NCBI GenBank assembly: GCA_002399565.1
Contig: DHDW01000006.1
Span: 12,912-30,336, forward strand
DNA from: Bacteroidales bacterium UBA4866
GTDB taxonomy: Bacteria > Bacteroidota > Bacteroidia > Bacteroidales > P3
Length of the DNA: 17,425 nt
Direction: 5' to 3'
The notes under the pieces are model-generated. The model did no database searches, was not told where the DNA came from, and was given only the letters and a program-made list of their open reading frames with translations. The position numbers and the translations under genes were made by a program. Position 1 is the stretch's first letter, and each line of letters opens with the position of its first letter. Shown one piece after another: positions 7,715-15,477 of the stretch.

Positions 7715-9103
7715 TTATTTAGTTTTAGCTACTTGTGCCATAAGTTCAGCTTCCATTACCAATTTATTGCCAACGTAAGCCTCTCCTTTCATTTTAACAA
7801 GACCTCTTCTTACAGGTTCAGTTAAGAATAATCTAAAGATTAATGTGTCTCCAGGAACTACCTTGCCTCGAAAACGAACTCCATCAATTCTTAGAAAATA
7901 AGTAGTATAGTTTTCTGGATCTGGATAATCCTTCAATACTAAAATTCCACCAGTTTGTCCCATTGCTTCAACAATTAAAACTCCTGGCATAATAGGTTCA
8001 TTGGGGAAATGTCCATTGAAGAAATCTTCATTCCCAGTAACATTCTTAACACCTATAACATAATCATCTCCAACTTCAATAACTTTATCGACTAAAAGCA
8101 TTGGAAAACGATGAGGTAAAAATGTTTTAATATCGTTTATTGTAAAAACGGGTTCACTGTTAGGGTCATAATGAGGAGCCCCTGTCATTTTTTCCATAAT
8201 CACTTGTTTAATTAATTTTGCAAATTCTGTATTAGCATAATGACCTGGACGTTTTAAAATAAAATGTCCTCTTAGGTTAATCCCTAATAGATTTATATCT
8301 CCAATAAAGTCTAAAAGTTTATGCCTTGCAGGTTCATTATCAAATCTTTTTTCAATGTTATTAAGAGTACCCTTTTCAACTTTTATATGTTGAGGGTTTT
8401 TGTTAAATACTTTAGCTAAATGATCTATTTGTTCTTGCTTTAAGGCGTTTTCAACAAAAATTAGGGCATTATCTAAATCACCTCCTTTAATCAAATTAAG
8501 TTTAAGGAGTTGTTCAATTTCATGAAGAAATACGAATGTCCTACATGGTGCAATTTCTTTTTCAAAACTATTTAAAGAGTCAATACTCATAGTTTGAACG
8601 CCCAAAACAGAGGAATTATAATCAATAGTCAAATCAACTTTAAACCCATCGTAAGGAAGAGCTGTTATTTCAATATTGTTCTTCTCGTCTTTATAGGTTA
8701 TAGGACTTTTAATTGAATAATAGTATTTATTATAAAGTTGAGGTTGGATACCTACCTTTTTAATATTTTCTACCCATATTTTAGCACTTCCGTCCAAAAT
8801 AGGAATTTCGTTAGAATCTATTTCAATGATTACATTATTTATACCAAAATAATGTAAAGTAGCCATTAGATGTTCAATTGTACTAACCTTAACTCCATTT
8901 TTTTCAAGAGTAGTTCCTCTAGAAGTATCCGTTACATATTCAATGGATGCAGGAATAGATGGGCTATTCTCTAAGTCAACTCTACGGAATACAATTCCAG
9001 TATTAGGTTCTGCAGGAAGTAAAGTTACATTAATATTATTGCCGTAATGTAACCCTTTTCCACTAACGGTAAATTTAGATTTTATTGTGTTTTGATGCTC
9101 CAT
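7715..9103 (-). CDS. lpxC/fabZ: Fused UDP-3-O-acyl-GlcNAc deacetylase / 3-hydroxyacyl-ACP dehydratase (LpxC-FabZ)
   Basis: A fusion of 462 residues. Residues 1-about 312 are LpxC, the zinc deacetylase that commits UDP-acyl-GlcNAc to lipid A. The zinc ligands are His78 (TIEHLM), His261 and Asp265 (HKLLDFIGD), and the catalytic His288 lies in RPGHYANTEF. Residues about 320-462 are FabZ, the hotdog-fold dehydratase of fatty acid elongation. They include LPHRFPMLLVDKV at 329-341, the catalytic His365 in GHFPNEP and Glu379 in VEAMGQ. The fusion is characteristic of Bacteroidota and links acyl-ACP supply to lipid A. It is the first gene of a reverse operon with lpxA. lpxD, usually just upstream, is not there: the upstream neighbour is divergent. 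Confidence 0.96.
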   Translation of the reverse strand: MEHQNTIKSKFTVSGKGLHYGNNINVTLLPAEPNTGIVFRRVDLENSPSIPASIEYVTDTSRGTTLEKNGVKVSTIEHLMATLHYFGINNVIIEIDSNEIPILDGSAKIWVENIKKVGIQPQLYNKYYYSIKSPITYKDEKNNIEITALPYDGFKVDLTIDYNSSVLGVQTMSIDSLNSFEKEIAPCRTFVFLHEIEQLLKLNLIKGGDLDNALIFVENALKQEQIDHLAKVFNKNPQHIKVEKGTLNNIEKRFDNEPARHKLLDFIGDINLLGINLRGHFILKRPGHYANTEFAKLIKQVIMEKMTGAPHYDPNSEPVFTINDIKTFLPHRFPMLLVDKVIEVGDDYVIGVKNVTGNEDFFNGHFPNEPIMPGVLIVEAMGQTGGILVLKDYPDPENYTTYFLRIDGVRFRGKVVPGDTLIFRLFLTEPVRRGLVKMKGEAYVGNKLVMEAELMAQVAKTK

Positions 9104-9117
9104 AGTTATTCAATTTG

Positions 9118-9125
9118 CAAAAGTA
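9118..9125 (-). promoter_or_regulatory. -7 promoter element for lpxC/fabZ-lpxA
   Basis: TACTTTTG on the minus strand matches TAnnTTTG and lies 14 bp before the lpxC/fabZ ATG. No TTG is seen near -33. Confidence 0.5.
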
Positions 9126-9313
9126 GTAAAAAACTTTGATTTAATGTTCATAATATGGAAAAAGTCAGTATTAATATTTCCAATTTTTCTGTAGATGTTT
9201 GAAATTATTAGCTTGATTCAAAAGAGTAAATAAATAATGGTGCAAGACTATTTTGTTTCCATTATAATGAACTTTTTTTTTGCCAGAGAATTATTAATTA
9301 AAGAAAGTTTGTT

Positions 9314-9321
9314 ATTTTTGC
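9314..9321 (+). promoter_or_regulatory. -7 promoter element for the secreted protein gene
   Basis: TATTTTTG matches TAnnTTTG and lies 19 bp before the ATG at 9341. The rest of the divergent interval 9126-9313 shows no further feature. Confidence 0.5.
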
Positions 9322-9340
9322 ACAAAATAAAAGGTGTAAT

Positions 9341-9814
9341 ATGAAGAAATTTATTTTATTGTTGGGTTTGATTTCTCTTTCATTTGTTTCATTTTCACAA
9401 ACAGAGATATTGAAAGATAGCCCAATTTATATTGAAGGAGATGTAGTTATGGTTGGAGTGAATGCCAAAACAACAGATGATGAGTTGTTGGAAATAAGAA
9501 CAAAACTTTTGAAATTTACAACGATTAGATTTACAGAATTTGATGTAATTAGAGCTAATCCTACAAACAAGAAAGAAGAAGGGGATATACAATTTATATC
9601 AATGGAAGTAGATTGTAGAGATGGATACTCAGGAAAGATATCTCATAGTTTTGAACAAGGAGATACATCAACATTTGGATTTTATCGTGATTATTCTAAA
9701 AATACATATAATAAAGCATTTTTCATAGGTAATCTATCTAATGAAAAATTAGATTTTATCATTGAAAAAGCACAAAAAAAAGATACTCAAACTTCAACAA
9801 ATGAGGTTGAATAA
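9341..9814 (+). CDS. Small secreted protein of unknown function
   Basis: A 157-residue protein that I do not recognise. Residues 1-19 form a typical Sec signal peptide (MKK, a hydrophobic core, then SFS before Gln20), so it is exported to the periplasm or beyond. The mature part has about 138 residues and one Cys, in the segment EVDCRDGYSGK. The segment from DDELLEIRTKLLKF to ISMEVDCRDGYSG, ending in a YIG-like FFIGNL, faintly resembles small alpha/beta modules attached to the C-terminus of Bacteroidetes BlaR1/M56 membrane proteins. This is a weak visual impression. The C-terminus is Lys/Thr-rich and probably disordered. The gene has its own -7 element and stands alone between divergent lpxC and rpmG. 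Confidence 0.75.
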   Translation: MKKFILLLGLISLSFVSFSQTEILKDSPIYIEGDVVMVGVNAKTTDDELLEIRTKLLKFTTIRFTEFDVIRANPTNKKEEGDIQFISMEVDCRDGYSGKISHSFEQGDTSTFGFYRDYSKNTYNKAFFIGNLSNEKLDFIIEKAQKKDTQTSTNEVE

Positions 9815-9847
9815 TAATAGTTAAATAATAATAATAATAATTTTTTT
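9811..9847. repeat. AAT-type simple repeat and T7 run
   Basis: After the stop of the secreted protein gene there is a run of AAT/ATA triplets (clearest at about 9825-9840), then seven T residues at 9841-9847. It is low-complexity and lies just upstream of the rpmG promoter. Confidence 0.6.
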
Positions 9848-9880
9848 GGAAGAAAATTAGGTCAATATAAAAATTGTTTA

Positions 9881-9888
9881 TATTTTTG
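9881..9888 (+). promoter_or_regulatory. -7 promoter element for rpmG
   Basis: TATTTTTG followed by CA matches the TAnnTTTG consensus, 22 bp before the rpmG ATG. No clean TTG lies at -33. Confidence 0.55.
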
Positions 9889-9910
9889 CACTCCCAAAAT
9901 CATAAGAGAA

Positions 9911-10099
9911 ATGGCAAAGAAATCAAAAGACGCAAGGATACAAGTTATTATGGAATGTACAGAACATAAAGCATCAGGAATGCCAGGTACATCACGCTAT
10001 ATAACAACAAAATCAAAAAAGAATACACCTGAAAGATTGGAGTTAAAGAAATACAATCCAATTTTAAAACGTGTTACTGTTCATAAAGAAATTAAATAG
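9911..10099 (+). CDS. rpmG: 50S ribosomal protein L33
   Basis: A 62-residue ribosomal protein of the large subunit. The sequence starts [16 protein letters not shown] and contains [19 protein letters not shown] and a basic KKYNP block, the typical Bacteroidota L33. Only one Cys (Cys16) is present, so it is the zinc-free type. In Bacteroidales the usual order is rpmB (L28), rpmG, DUF4295, ftsY. Here L28 is missing upstream, where a secreted protein gene sits instead. The DUF4295 gene follows after 15 bp. Confidence 0.95.
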   Translation: MAKKSKDARIQVIMECTEHKASGMPGTSRYITTKSKKNTPERLELKKYNPILKRVTVHKEIK

Positions 10100-10114
10100 T
10101 AGGAGAAATAAGAT

Positions 10115-10270
10115 ATGGCAAAGAAAGTAGTTGCAACATTAAAGACATCATCAGGAAAGAATTATGCAAAAGTTATTAGCATGAGTCGTTCTCCTAAAAC
10201 AGGAGCATACACTTTTAAGGAGGAAATTGTTATCTCTGATAATGTTAAAGATTATTTAGCTAAGAAATAG
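10115..10270 (+). CDS. DUF4295 small basic protein
   Basis: A 51-residue basic protein (MAKKVVATLKTSSGKNYAKV...KDYLAKK). Its small size, the MAKKxVAtlk start, the SxSPKTGaYtFkEeiv segment and the position right after rpmG identify the Bacteroidota-specific DUF4295 family. The function of the family is not known. Its constant placement beside L33 and its charge suggest a ribosome-associated protein. A GGAG sequence lies about 10 bp before the ATG. A strong hairpin follows the stop, so rpmG and this gene form a two-gene transcript. Confidence 0.9.
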   Translation: MAKKVVATLKTSSGKNYAKVISMSRSPKTGAYTFKEEIVISDNVKDYLAKK

Positions 10271-10296
10271 TTAATAGAATTTATTTATAACTATAG

Positions 10297-10340
10297 AAGT
10301 TGTCTTTCTTAAATAATTAAGAGAGGCAACTTTTTTATTT
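10297..10340 (+). terminator. Intrinsic terminator after the DUF4295 gene
   Basis: AAGTTGTCTTTCTT (10297-10310) pairs with AAGAGAGGCAACTT (10319-10332) through all 14 positions, counting two G-U pairs, across an 8-nt loop. A T-rich run continues to 10340. This separates the rpmG transcript from ftsY. Confidence 0.85.
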
Positions 10341-10404
10341 GTATAGAAAGAATAAATTCAAATAATATTATTAATTTAGCCGATTATTTATTGAAATAAA
10401 AAGT

Positions 10405-11355
10405 ATGGGGATTTTTTCATTTTTCACAAAAGAGAAGAAAGAAAGTTTAGATAAGGGTTTAGAGAAAACAAAAGAAAGCTTGTTTTCTAAACTTTCTAAA
10501 GCAATAGTAGGAAAATCGAAAGTAGATGAAGATGTTCTTGATAATCTTGAGCAAATACTCATTGAATCAGATGTTGGGGTAGAAACAACTTTAAAAATAA
10601 TTAAAAGAATAGAAGATCGTGTTTCAAGAGATAAATATCTTGGCGCTTCTGAATTAAACCAAATCCTAAAAGAAGAAATTGTTAACTTACTTCAAGAAAA
10701 TGAACTTGAGGAAAGAGATAGTTTTGCATTTCCAAAAGGTGACCTACCATATGTTATTATGGTTGTTGGAGTAAATGGAGTTGGTAAAACTACAACCATA
10801 GGTAAGTTAGCTTATCAGTTTAAGCAAGCAGGCAAAAAGGTTATCCTTGGAGCAGGAGATACTTTTAGAGCAGCAGCAGTTGATCAATTAACAATATGGG
10901 CTGAAAGGACAGGGGTTGAAATGATTTCTCAAGGAATGAATGCCGATCCTGCGTCTGTAGCTTTCGATACTCTAAAGTCGGCAATTTCAAAGAAAGCTGA
11001 TGTTGCAATTATCGATACTGCAGGAAGATTACATAATAAAATAGGATTAATGAATGAACTTTCAAAAATATACAATGTAATGAAGAAAGTAGTTCCTGAT
11101 GCACCTCATGAAGTACTATTAGTTTTGGATGCTTCAACTGGTCAAAATGCAATTGAACAAGCAAAGCAATTCACTGCAGCAACAAATGTAAATTCATTAG
11201 CATTAACAAAACTTGATGGTACAGCAAAAGGAGGAGTTGTAATAGGAATATCTGATCAATTTAAAATTCCTGTTCGTTATATTGGACTTGGAGAAAAGAT
11301 GGAAGACTTACAGCTTTTCAATCGTAAAACATTTGTTGATAGCTTATTTGAATAA
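10405..11355 (+). CDS. ftsY: Signal recognition particle receptor FtsY
   Basis: The SRP receptor GTPase that docks ribosome-nascent chain complexes at the inner membrane. It is 316 residues, with only a short basic N-terminal region (the long acidic A domain of E. coli is absent, as in many bacteria). The N domain spans about 15-110. G-domain motifs follow: Walker A GVNGVGKTT at 122-130, the SRP-GTPase insertion DTFRAAA at 152-158, DTAGR at 204-208, TKLDGTAKGG at 268-277 and the closing GLGE at 294-297. The ATG start gives MGIFSFFTKEKK, a plausible lipid-binding amphipathic start. It is followed after 19 bp by an outer-membrane protein gene rather than directly by rimO. Confidence 0.96.
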   Translation: MGIFSFFTKEKKESLDKGLEKTKESLFSKLSKAIVGKSKVDEDVLDNLEQILIESDVGVETTLKIIKRIEDRVSRDKYLGASELNQILKEEIVNLLQENELEERDSFAFPKGDLPYVIMVVGVNGVGKTTTIGKLAYQFKQAGKKVILGAGDTFRAAAVDQLTIWAERTGVEMISQGMNADPASVAFDTLKSAISKKADVAIIDTAGRLHNKIGLMNELSKIYNVMKKVVPDAPHEVLLVLDASTGQNAIEQAKQFTAATNVNSLALTKLDGTAKGGVVIGISDQFKIPVRYIGLGEKMEDLQLFNRKTFVDSLFE

Positions 11356-11374
11356 CAATTAAATTATAAAAACT

Positions 11375-12073
11375 ATGAAAATCAATAGAGTATTTTTTGC
11401 TATTTTGCTATTAAGCACTTTGTTTCTAAATGCACAAGAAAAGGCATTGCCAGAGTCTAAAACCAGTAAACATAATTTTGCATTGAATATTGGTTATTCT
11501 TATCGTTTGTCTTCAAAGCCAAATGAATTATTTGTTAATCAAAATCTGTTTACAGACCATTATAAATCTTTAAGACATGGATTAAATCTAAATTTTGCTT
11601 ATGATTATATGATTAAGCCTAATATAGAAGTTGGTTTTGTTGCTTCAGCATTCAATTCAGCTCAAACTACATACTCCACTCAAGATACACTGGATTTGAA
11701 AGATGATGAATATATGTTTTATGCTGGTCCTTCAGTAAAATATATATTACCACAATTCGATGAAAAATATAATTGGTATGTAAGAGCGACTGTTGGATAT
11801 TTATCTTTTAGAAACTCTTCTCAAGTAGCTAAGGTAAATCAAATGGGAGCTAAAGCACCTGTAAGCATGACTTATAATGGAAGTACTTTAGTATATGGTT
11901 TGGATTTAGGTTTGGACTACACAATTAACAGTTTTCTTTCTGTTGGATGTAATGTTGGTTTCTTTGGTGGTCAAATATCAACACTCAAAGTTGGAGAAGA
12001 TGAATTTGATTTAAATCAAAAAGAAAATCTTAATCGTTTAGATTTTACAATTGGAGTAAGAATAAAACTATAA
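11375..12073 (+). CDS. Outer-membrane beta-barrel protein of unknown function
   Basis: A 232-residue predicted outer-membrane protein. Residues 1-20 are a signal peptide (hydrophobic core ending in LNA, then Gln21). The mature protein alternates hydrophobic and polar residues in about eight strand-like segments: FALNIGYSYRL, GLNLNFAYDYM, IEVGFVASAF, YMFYAGPSVKYIL, YVRATVGYLSF, YGLDLGLDYT, LSVGCNVGFFG and the final DFTIGVRIKL with its C-terminal hydrophobic residue. This fits a small eight-stranded OmpA/OmpX-like or outer membrane protein beta-barrel domain. No peptidoglycan-binding domain is attached. It lies between ftsY and rimO, and its stop is one base from the rimO ATG, so it is co-transcribed with them. 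The ligand or role is unknown. Confidence 0.82.
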   Translation: MKINRVFFAILLLSTLFLNAQEKALPESKTSKHNFALNIGYSYRLSSKPNELFVNQNLFTDHYKSLRHGLNLNFAYDYMIKPNIEVGFVASAFNSAQTTYSTQDTLDLKDDEYMFYAGPSVKYILPQFDEKYNWYVRATVGYLSFRNSSQVAKVNQMGAKAPVSMTYNGSTLVYGLDLGLDYTINSFLSVGCNVGFFGGQISTLKVGEDEFDLNQKENLNRLDFTIGVRIKL

Positions 12074-12074
12074 T

Positions 12075-13364
12075 ATGAGTTTAAATATAAATATACTATC
12101 GCTTGGTTGTTCAAAGAATACTGTTGATTCAGAATTTTTGGCAGGGCACCTTATCAATAAAGGTTATAACGTAAGTTATGGAAATTCTCAAAAAAGAAAT
12201 GATGTAGTAATAATAAATACATGTGGATTTATTGGAGATGCAAAGGAGGAATCAATAGATACAATTTTATATGTTTGTGCATTAAAAGAAATGCATAAAG
12301 TAGATAAAATAATTGTTTGTGGATGTCTTGCAGAGAGATATTTGGAAGATTTAAAAGACGAACTTCCTCTTGTAGATAAATTCTTTGGTGTTCAAGAGTG
12401 GGAACTATTATTAGAATATTTGGATGTTGATTTAAAAGGATCTTTCCAACAAGACAGACATCTTGCAACTCCTAAGCATTATGCATATTTTAAAATATCT
12501 GAAGGATGTGATAGCTTATGTTCCTATTGTGCTATTCCACTTATTAAAGGCAGACATATTTCACGTCCAATTGAAGAACTAATTCCAGAAGCTAAACAAC
12601 TTGTTGCAAATGGAGTCAAAGAACTTATACTTGTTGCTCAAAATACTACATATTATGGAGTAGACCTTTATAATGAAAGAAAGATTGTTCCACTTCTAAA
12701 AGAGTTGCTAAAGATTGAGGGATTGGAATGGATAAGATTGCAATATACATATCCAAATCATTTCCCTATGGAGTTAATTGATTTAATGAAAGAGGAAAAG
12801 AGAATATGTAATTATATTGACCTTCCAGTACAGCATATCAATAATTCAATCCTTTCATCAATGAATAGAAATATCACTTCCGATGAAATTATGAATTTGA
12901 TTAGTGATATCAGAACTAAAATACCTGATATTGCTTTAAGAACAACTCTAATTGTTGGATATCCTGGAGAAACAGAGGAAGCTTTTGAAGAGTTGAAAGA
13001 ATTTGTTAGAAAAGCTCGTTTTGATAGATTAGGATGTTTTATGTTTTCTGCTGAAGAAGGAACTCCTGCCTATGAACTTGAAGATGATATTTCCGAAGAG
13101 TTGAAGCAAGAACGAATGGAAGAGATTTTAGAAATACAACAAGAGATTTCTTTAGAAAAAAATCAAGAAAAGGTTGGAAGAGAATACAATGTTATAATTG
13201 ACAGAAGAGAGCAAGACTTTTGGATAGCAAGAACAGAGTATGATTCTCCTGATGTTGATAATGAAGTACTGATTTCCGATAAATTTAAGGTAGAACAAGG
13301 AAAATACTATAGAATTAAAATTGTTGATGCCTTAGAGTTTGATTTAATTGGAGAGCTAATTTAA
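12075..13364 (+). CDS. rimO: Ribosomal protein S12 methylthiotransferase RimO
   Basis: A radical-SAM methylthiotransferase that modifies the conserved Asp of ribosomal protein S12. It is 429 residues, full length. The N-terminal UPF0004 domain carries the auxiliary-cluster cysteines Cys12 (GCSKNTVDSE, the RimO rather than MiaB type), Cys50 (INTCGF) and Cys84 (CGCLAERY). The radical-SAM cluster is the CX3CX2C motif at Cys145, Cys149 and Cys152. RLQYTYPNHF, DLPVQH and GYPGETEEAF are further family blocks, and the C-terminal part is a TRAM-like domain (about 365-429). It begins one base after the beta-barrel gene and is followed within about 20 bp by a TPR gene. Confidence 0.95.
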   Translation: MSLNINILSLGCSKNTVDSEFLAGHLINKGYNVSYGNSQKRNDVVIINTCGFIGDAKEESIDTILYVCALKEMHKVDKIIVCGCLAERYLEDLKDELPLVDKFFGVQEWELLLEYLDVDLKGSFQQDRHLATPKHYAYFKISEGCDSLCSYCAIPLIKGRHISRPIEELIPEAKQLVANGVKELILVAQNTTYYGVDLYNERKIVPLLKELLKIEGLEWIRLQYTYPNHFPMELIDLMKEEKRICNYIDLPVQHINNSILSSMNRNITSDEIMNLISDIRTKIPDIALRTTLIVGYPGETEEAFEELKEFVRKARFDRLGCFMFSAEEGTPAYELEDDISEELKQERMEEILEIQQEISLEKNQEKVGREYNVIIDRREQDFWIARTEYDSPDVDNEVLISDKFKVEQGKYYRIKIVDALEFDLIGELI

Positions 13365-13384
13365 TAAAACAATTGAAAATAGAT

Positions 13385-13660
13385 ATGGAAGCAAGATATA
13401 ACAATATAAGAACTTTGATTAGTGAAGAAAAATTGGAGCAAGCTATTAAGGAAATAGATGAAATAATTGCACAAGACGCAAATCAAGATACTGCATTCTA
13501 TTTAAAAGGTAACATTTTTAGAAAACAGCAAGACTGGCAAAACGCAATTAATAACTATTCCCTAGCAATTGAAATAAACCCTTCTTCACCAGCAAAAGAT
13601 GCAAGAGATATGTGTATTGAAATTCTCAATTTCTATAATACAGATATGTATAATCATTAA
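13385..13660 (+). CDS. Small TPR-repeat protein
   Basis: A 91-residue protein with two tetratricopeptide-like helical hairpins (about residues 6-33 and 36-69, the second ending in the typical AIEINPSSP). The C-terminus, MCIEILNFYNTDMYNH, resembles a recurrent tail of small Bacteroidetes TPR proteins. No signal peptide is seen, so it is probably a cytosolic protein-protein interaction module. I chose the ATG at 13385. An in-frame TTG at 13373 would add four residues but is less likely. It follows rimO closely and is probably the last gene of the ftsY-rimO run. The partner is unknown. Confidence 0.8.
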   Translation: MEARYNNIRTLISEEKLEQAIKEIDEIIAQDANQDTAFYLKGNIFRKQQDWQNAINNYSLAIEINPSSPAKDARDMCIEILNFYNTDMYNH

Positions 13661-13710
13661 ACTTTTATTTAGATAATCTGTCTAAGTAAAAATTAAAAAA
13701 GAAAAGGCTG

Positions 13711-14277
13711 ATGACAGATAATGAATTGCTCTCACTTCTGCTAAAGGATAAAACTCGAGAAAAAGGCTTTTCTCTTTTAGTGAAAAATTATAAAGAAAGA
13801 ATCTATTGGCAGGTTCGTCATATGGTGCTTTCCCACGAGGATGCAAACGACCTAACTCAAGAGATTTTCATTAAGATATTCCAAAATATAGATAGTTTCA
13901 ATAAGGAATCTTCTCTTTCAACTTGGATATATAGAATATCACTCAACCACACGCTTAATTTTCTTCAATCAAAAAGTCAAAGATATAAATCCAACATTAA
14001 ATCTCTTGAAGATTCAATGTTGGATAATCTTAAGTCAGATAAGTATTTTGATAGTAGTGATATTGAATTAAAACTCCAAAAAGCAATTCTATCCCTTCCC
14101 GAAAAACAAAGAATAGTTTTTAATCTTCGCTATTATGATGATATGCCATTCAAGGAAATGGAAGAAGTTTTAAATACAACTCAAAGCACTTTGAAATCAA
14201 CCTATCACTTTGCTGTAAAAAAAGTTCAAGATATGCTTTTGGATGATGAAAAAGATAAATTTTCATTTCCCAATTAA
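13711..14277 (+). CDS. ECF-type RNA polymerase sigma factor
   Basis: A 188-residue extracytoplasmic-function sigma factor. Region 2 (about 18-88) contains the core-binding motif DANDLTQEIFIKIF at 44-57 and the -10 contacting stretch ending TWIYRISLNHTLNFLQ. Region 4 (about 124-176) has LPEKQRIVFNLRYYDDMPFKEM, then the helix-turn-helix LNTTQSTLKSTYHFAVKKV. This is the Bacteroidota SigW-like group. It is followed by a single-pass membrane protein and a Spy-like periplasmic protein, which suggests regulation by a membrane-bound partner in response to envelope signals. An AAAAGG sequence lies just before the ATG. No known promoter motif is seen upstream. Confidence 0.93.
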   Translation: MTDNELLSLLLKDKTREKGFSLLVKNYKERIYWQVRHMVLSHEDANDLTQEIFIKIFQNIDSFNKESSLSTWIYRISLNHTLNFLQSKSQRYKSNIKSLEDSMLDNLKSDKYFDSSDIELKLQKAILSLPEKQRIVFNLRYYDDMPFKEMEEVLNTTQSTLKSTYHFAVKKVQDMLLDDEKDKFSFPN

Positions 14278-14321
14278 ACCTTTTACATAAAAAGCAGTCT
14301 AATAATCAAACTCAATAATTA

Positions 14322-14783
14322 ATGAAAACAAGGAATAACCCATTTAAGGTGCCGGAAAACTATTTTGATAGTTTGGAAAAGGATATACTTTCAAAAGTTA
14401 ATTCAGCTCCAAAGAAGAAATATATTTTCTTTGAGCCAAAGCAAATGCTTCGATATGCAGCCGTAATCCTGCTTTTCTTAGCAATTGGTGGTGCTCTATG
14501 GTGGAATATTCCTAATAAAGCAAATGACCCTCAAGCGAAATTGGACAAGACTTTAATGAATCCAAAATCAGATTCAATAGGTATTCTCTCCAAAATAGAG
14601 GAAATTGCACAAAATGAAACAAAAGAAAAAACTATCGCTAATCCCACAGAAGTTAAAAAACAAGAAAAAGAATTAAAAGAAAACAAATTAGAATTAAACG
14701 AGAATGAATTAGAATACTTAGAATATTATTTGAATGATGATGTTCTTACAGATTACTTAACTTATAATGATGTAAAATTATGA
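14322..14783 (+). CDS. Single-pass membrane protein, putative anti-sigma partner
   Basis: A 153-residue protein. The N-terminal cytoplasmic part (1-43) begins with NPFKVPENYFDSLEKDIL, a motif seen in Bacteroidota membrane proteins encoded next to ECF sigma factors. A single transmembrane segment follows at about 44-61. The rest is a Lys/Glu-rich, coiled-coil-prone linker (about 90-130), ending in a conserved-looking acidic tail, EYLEYYLNDDVLTDYLTY. No ZAS zinc motif (HXXXCXXC) is present, so it is not a classical anti-sigma factor. The function as a sigma regulator is inferred from position. Its stop overlaps the start of the next gene by 4 bp (ATGA), indicating translational coupling. Confidence 0.78.
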   Translation: MKTRNNPFKVPENYFDSLEKDILSKVNSAPKKKYIFFEPKQMLRYAAVILLFLAIGGALWWNIPNKANDPQAKLDKTLMNPKSDSIGILSKIEEIAQNETKEKTIANPTEVKKQEKELKENKLELNENELEYLEYYLNDDVLTDYLTYNDVKL

Positions 14784-15325
14784 AAACAAAAATCAGAAAA
14801 AGCACCTTACTACTATTAGGAATGCTTATGTTGGTACCAACATTAAATGCACAAAATCACCGTAATGACAGCCATAGAGAAAGAAGAGCTCCAGACTCAG
14901 TCTGTCAATTTCATGGTGCAAGAAACTTGCATAACAAGCTAAAGCCAAAGAAAGTTGGTTACATAACCCAAGAACTTCAGCTAACAGAACAAGAGGCAAA
15001 GGATTTTTGGCCAATTTACGACAAGTATGAACAAGAACTTATGGCAATTAGGGATAAGCATAGACCAAAAGACACAACCCAAGATGGCTTCCCTCAAAGA
15101 CCAGATTTTCTAAATATGAGTAATTCTCAAGCAGAAGAAATGTTTACTAATCATTTCAAAGTACAAAAAGAAGTTTTGGCTTTAGAAGAAAAATACTTCA
15201 ATGAGATGAAAAAAGCAATTCCAGTGCAAAAAGTAAATATGCTTTTCCATGTTGAGAAGCGTTTCCTTACTGAGGTGATTGGAAAGAACTTTAGGGATAA
15301 AGACAAAAGGGGTAGAAGGAGATAA
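14780..15325 (+). CDS. Spy/CpxP-like periplasmic sensor or chaperone
   Basis: A 181-residue secreted protein. The signal peptide is residues 1-24 (KIRK, a hydrophobic stretch, LNA, then Gln25). The mature protein is highly charged and helical. The LTxxQ-like block QLTEQEAKDFWPIYDKYE at 67-84 and a second helical block at 113-165 recall the Spy/CpxP and periplasmic heavy-metal-sensor families, which occur in Bacteroidota behind ECF sigma factors. The C-terminus is strongly basic (KDKRGRRR). One Cys (Cys42) is present. It could bind misfolded proteins or metals and signal through the upstream membrane protein. That signalling role is inference. It is the last gene of the sigma operon and is followed by a strong terminator. 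Confidence 0.8.
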   Translation: MKTKIRKSTLLLLGMLMLVPTLNAQNHRNDSHRERRAPDSVCQFHGARNLHNKLKPKKVGYITQELQLTEQEAKDFWPIYDKYEQELMAIRDKHRPKDTTQDGFPQRPDFLNMSNSQAEEMFTNHFKVQKEVLALEEKYFNEMKKAIPVQKVNMLFHVEKRFLTEVIGKNFRDKDKRGRRR

Positions 15326-15360
15326 CTTAATCACACTTTTAAATCACAGGTTTAAATCAT

Positions 15361-15401
15361 TAAATCCTTATTCAATAAAAACGAATAAGGATTTATTTTT
15401 T
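15361..15401 (+). terminator. Strong intrinsic terminator after the ECF sigma operon
   Basis: TAAATCCTTATTC (15361-15373) and GAATAAGGATTTA (15383-15395) form a perfect 13-bp stem with a 9-nt loop, followed by six T residues (15396-15401). Confidence 0.92.
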
Positions 15402-15477
15402 GCCTAAAAGGAAAATTTTATTTACTTTTTGGACTATTAACATTAAAAATATTAACCTCTAATTGAGAATTAAGATG

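Noticed and set aside
7506..7778. 90-codon plus-strand frame across the lpxA/lpxC-fabZ junction
   Set aside because: It is antisense to two conserved enzymes and has no family features.
14322..14783. Classical zinc anti-sigma (ZAS) domain
   Set aside because: The HXXXCXXC motif is absent, and the protein has no Cys at all. The regulator role is kept only as a positional inference.
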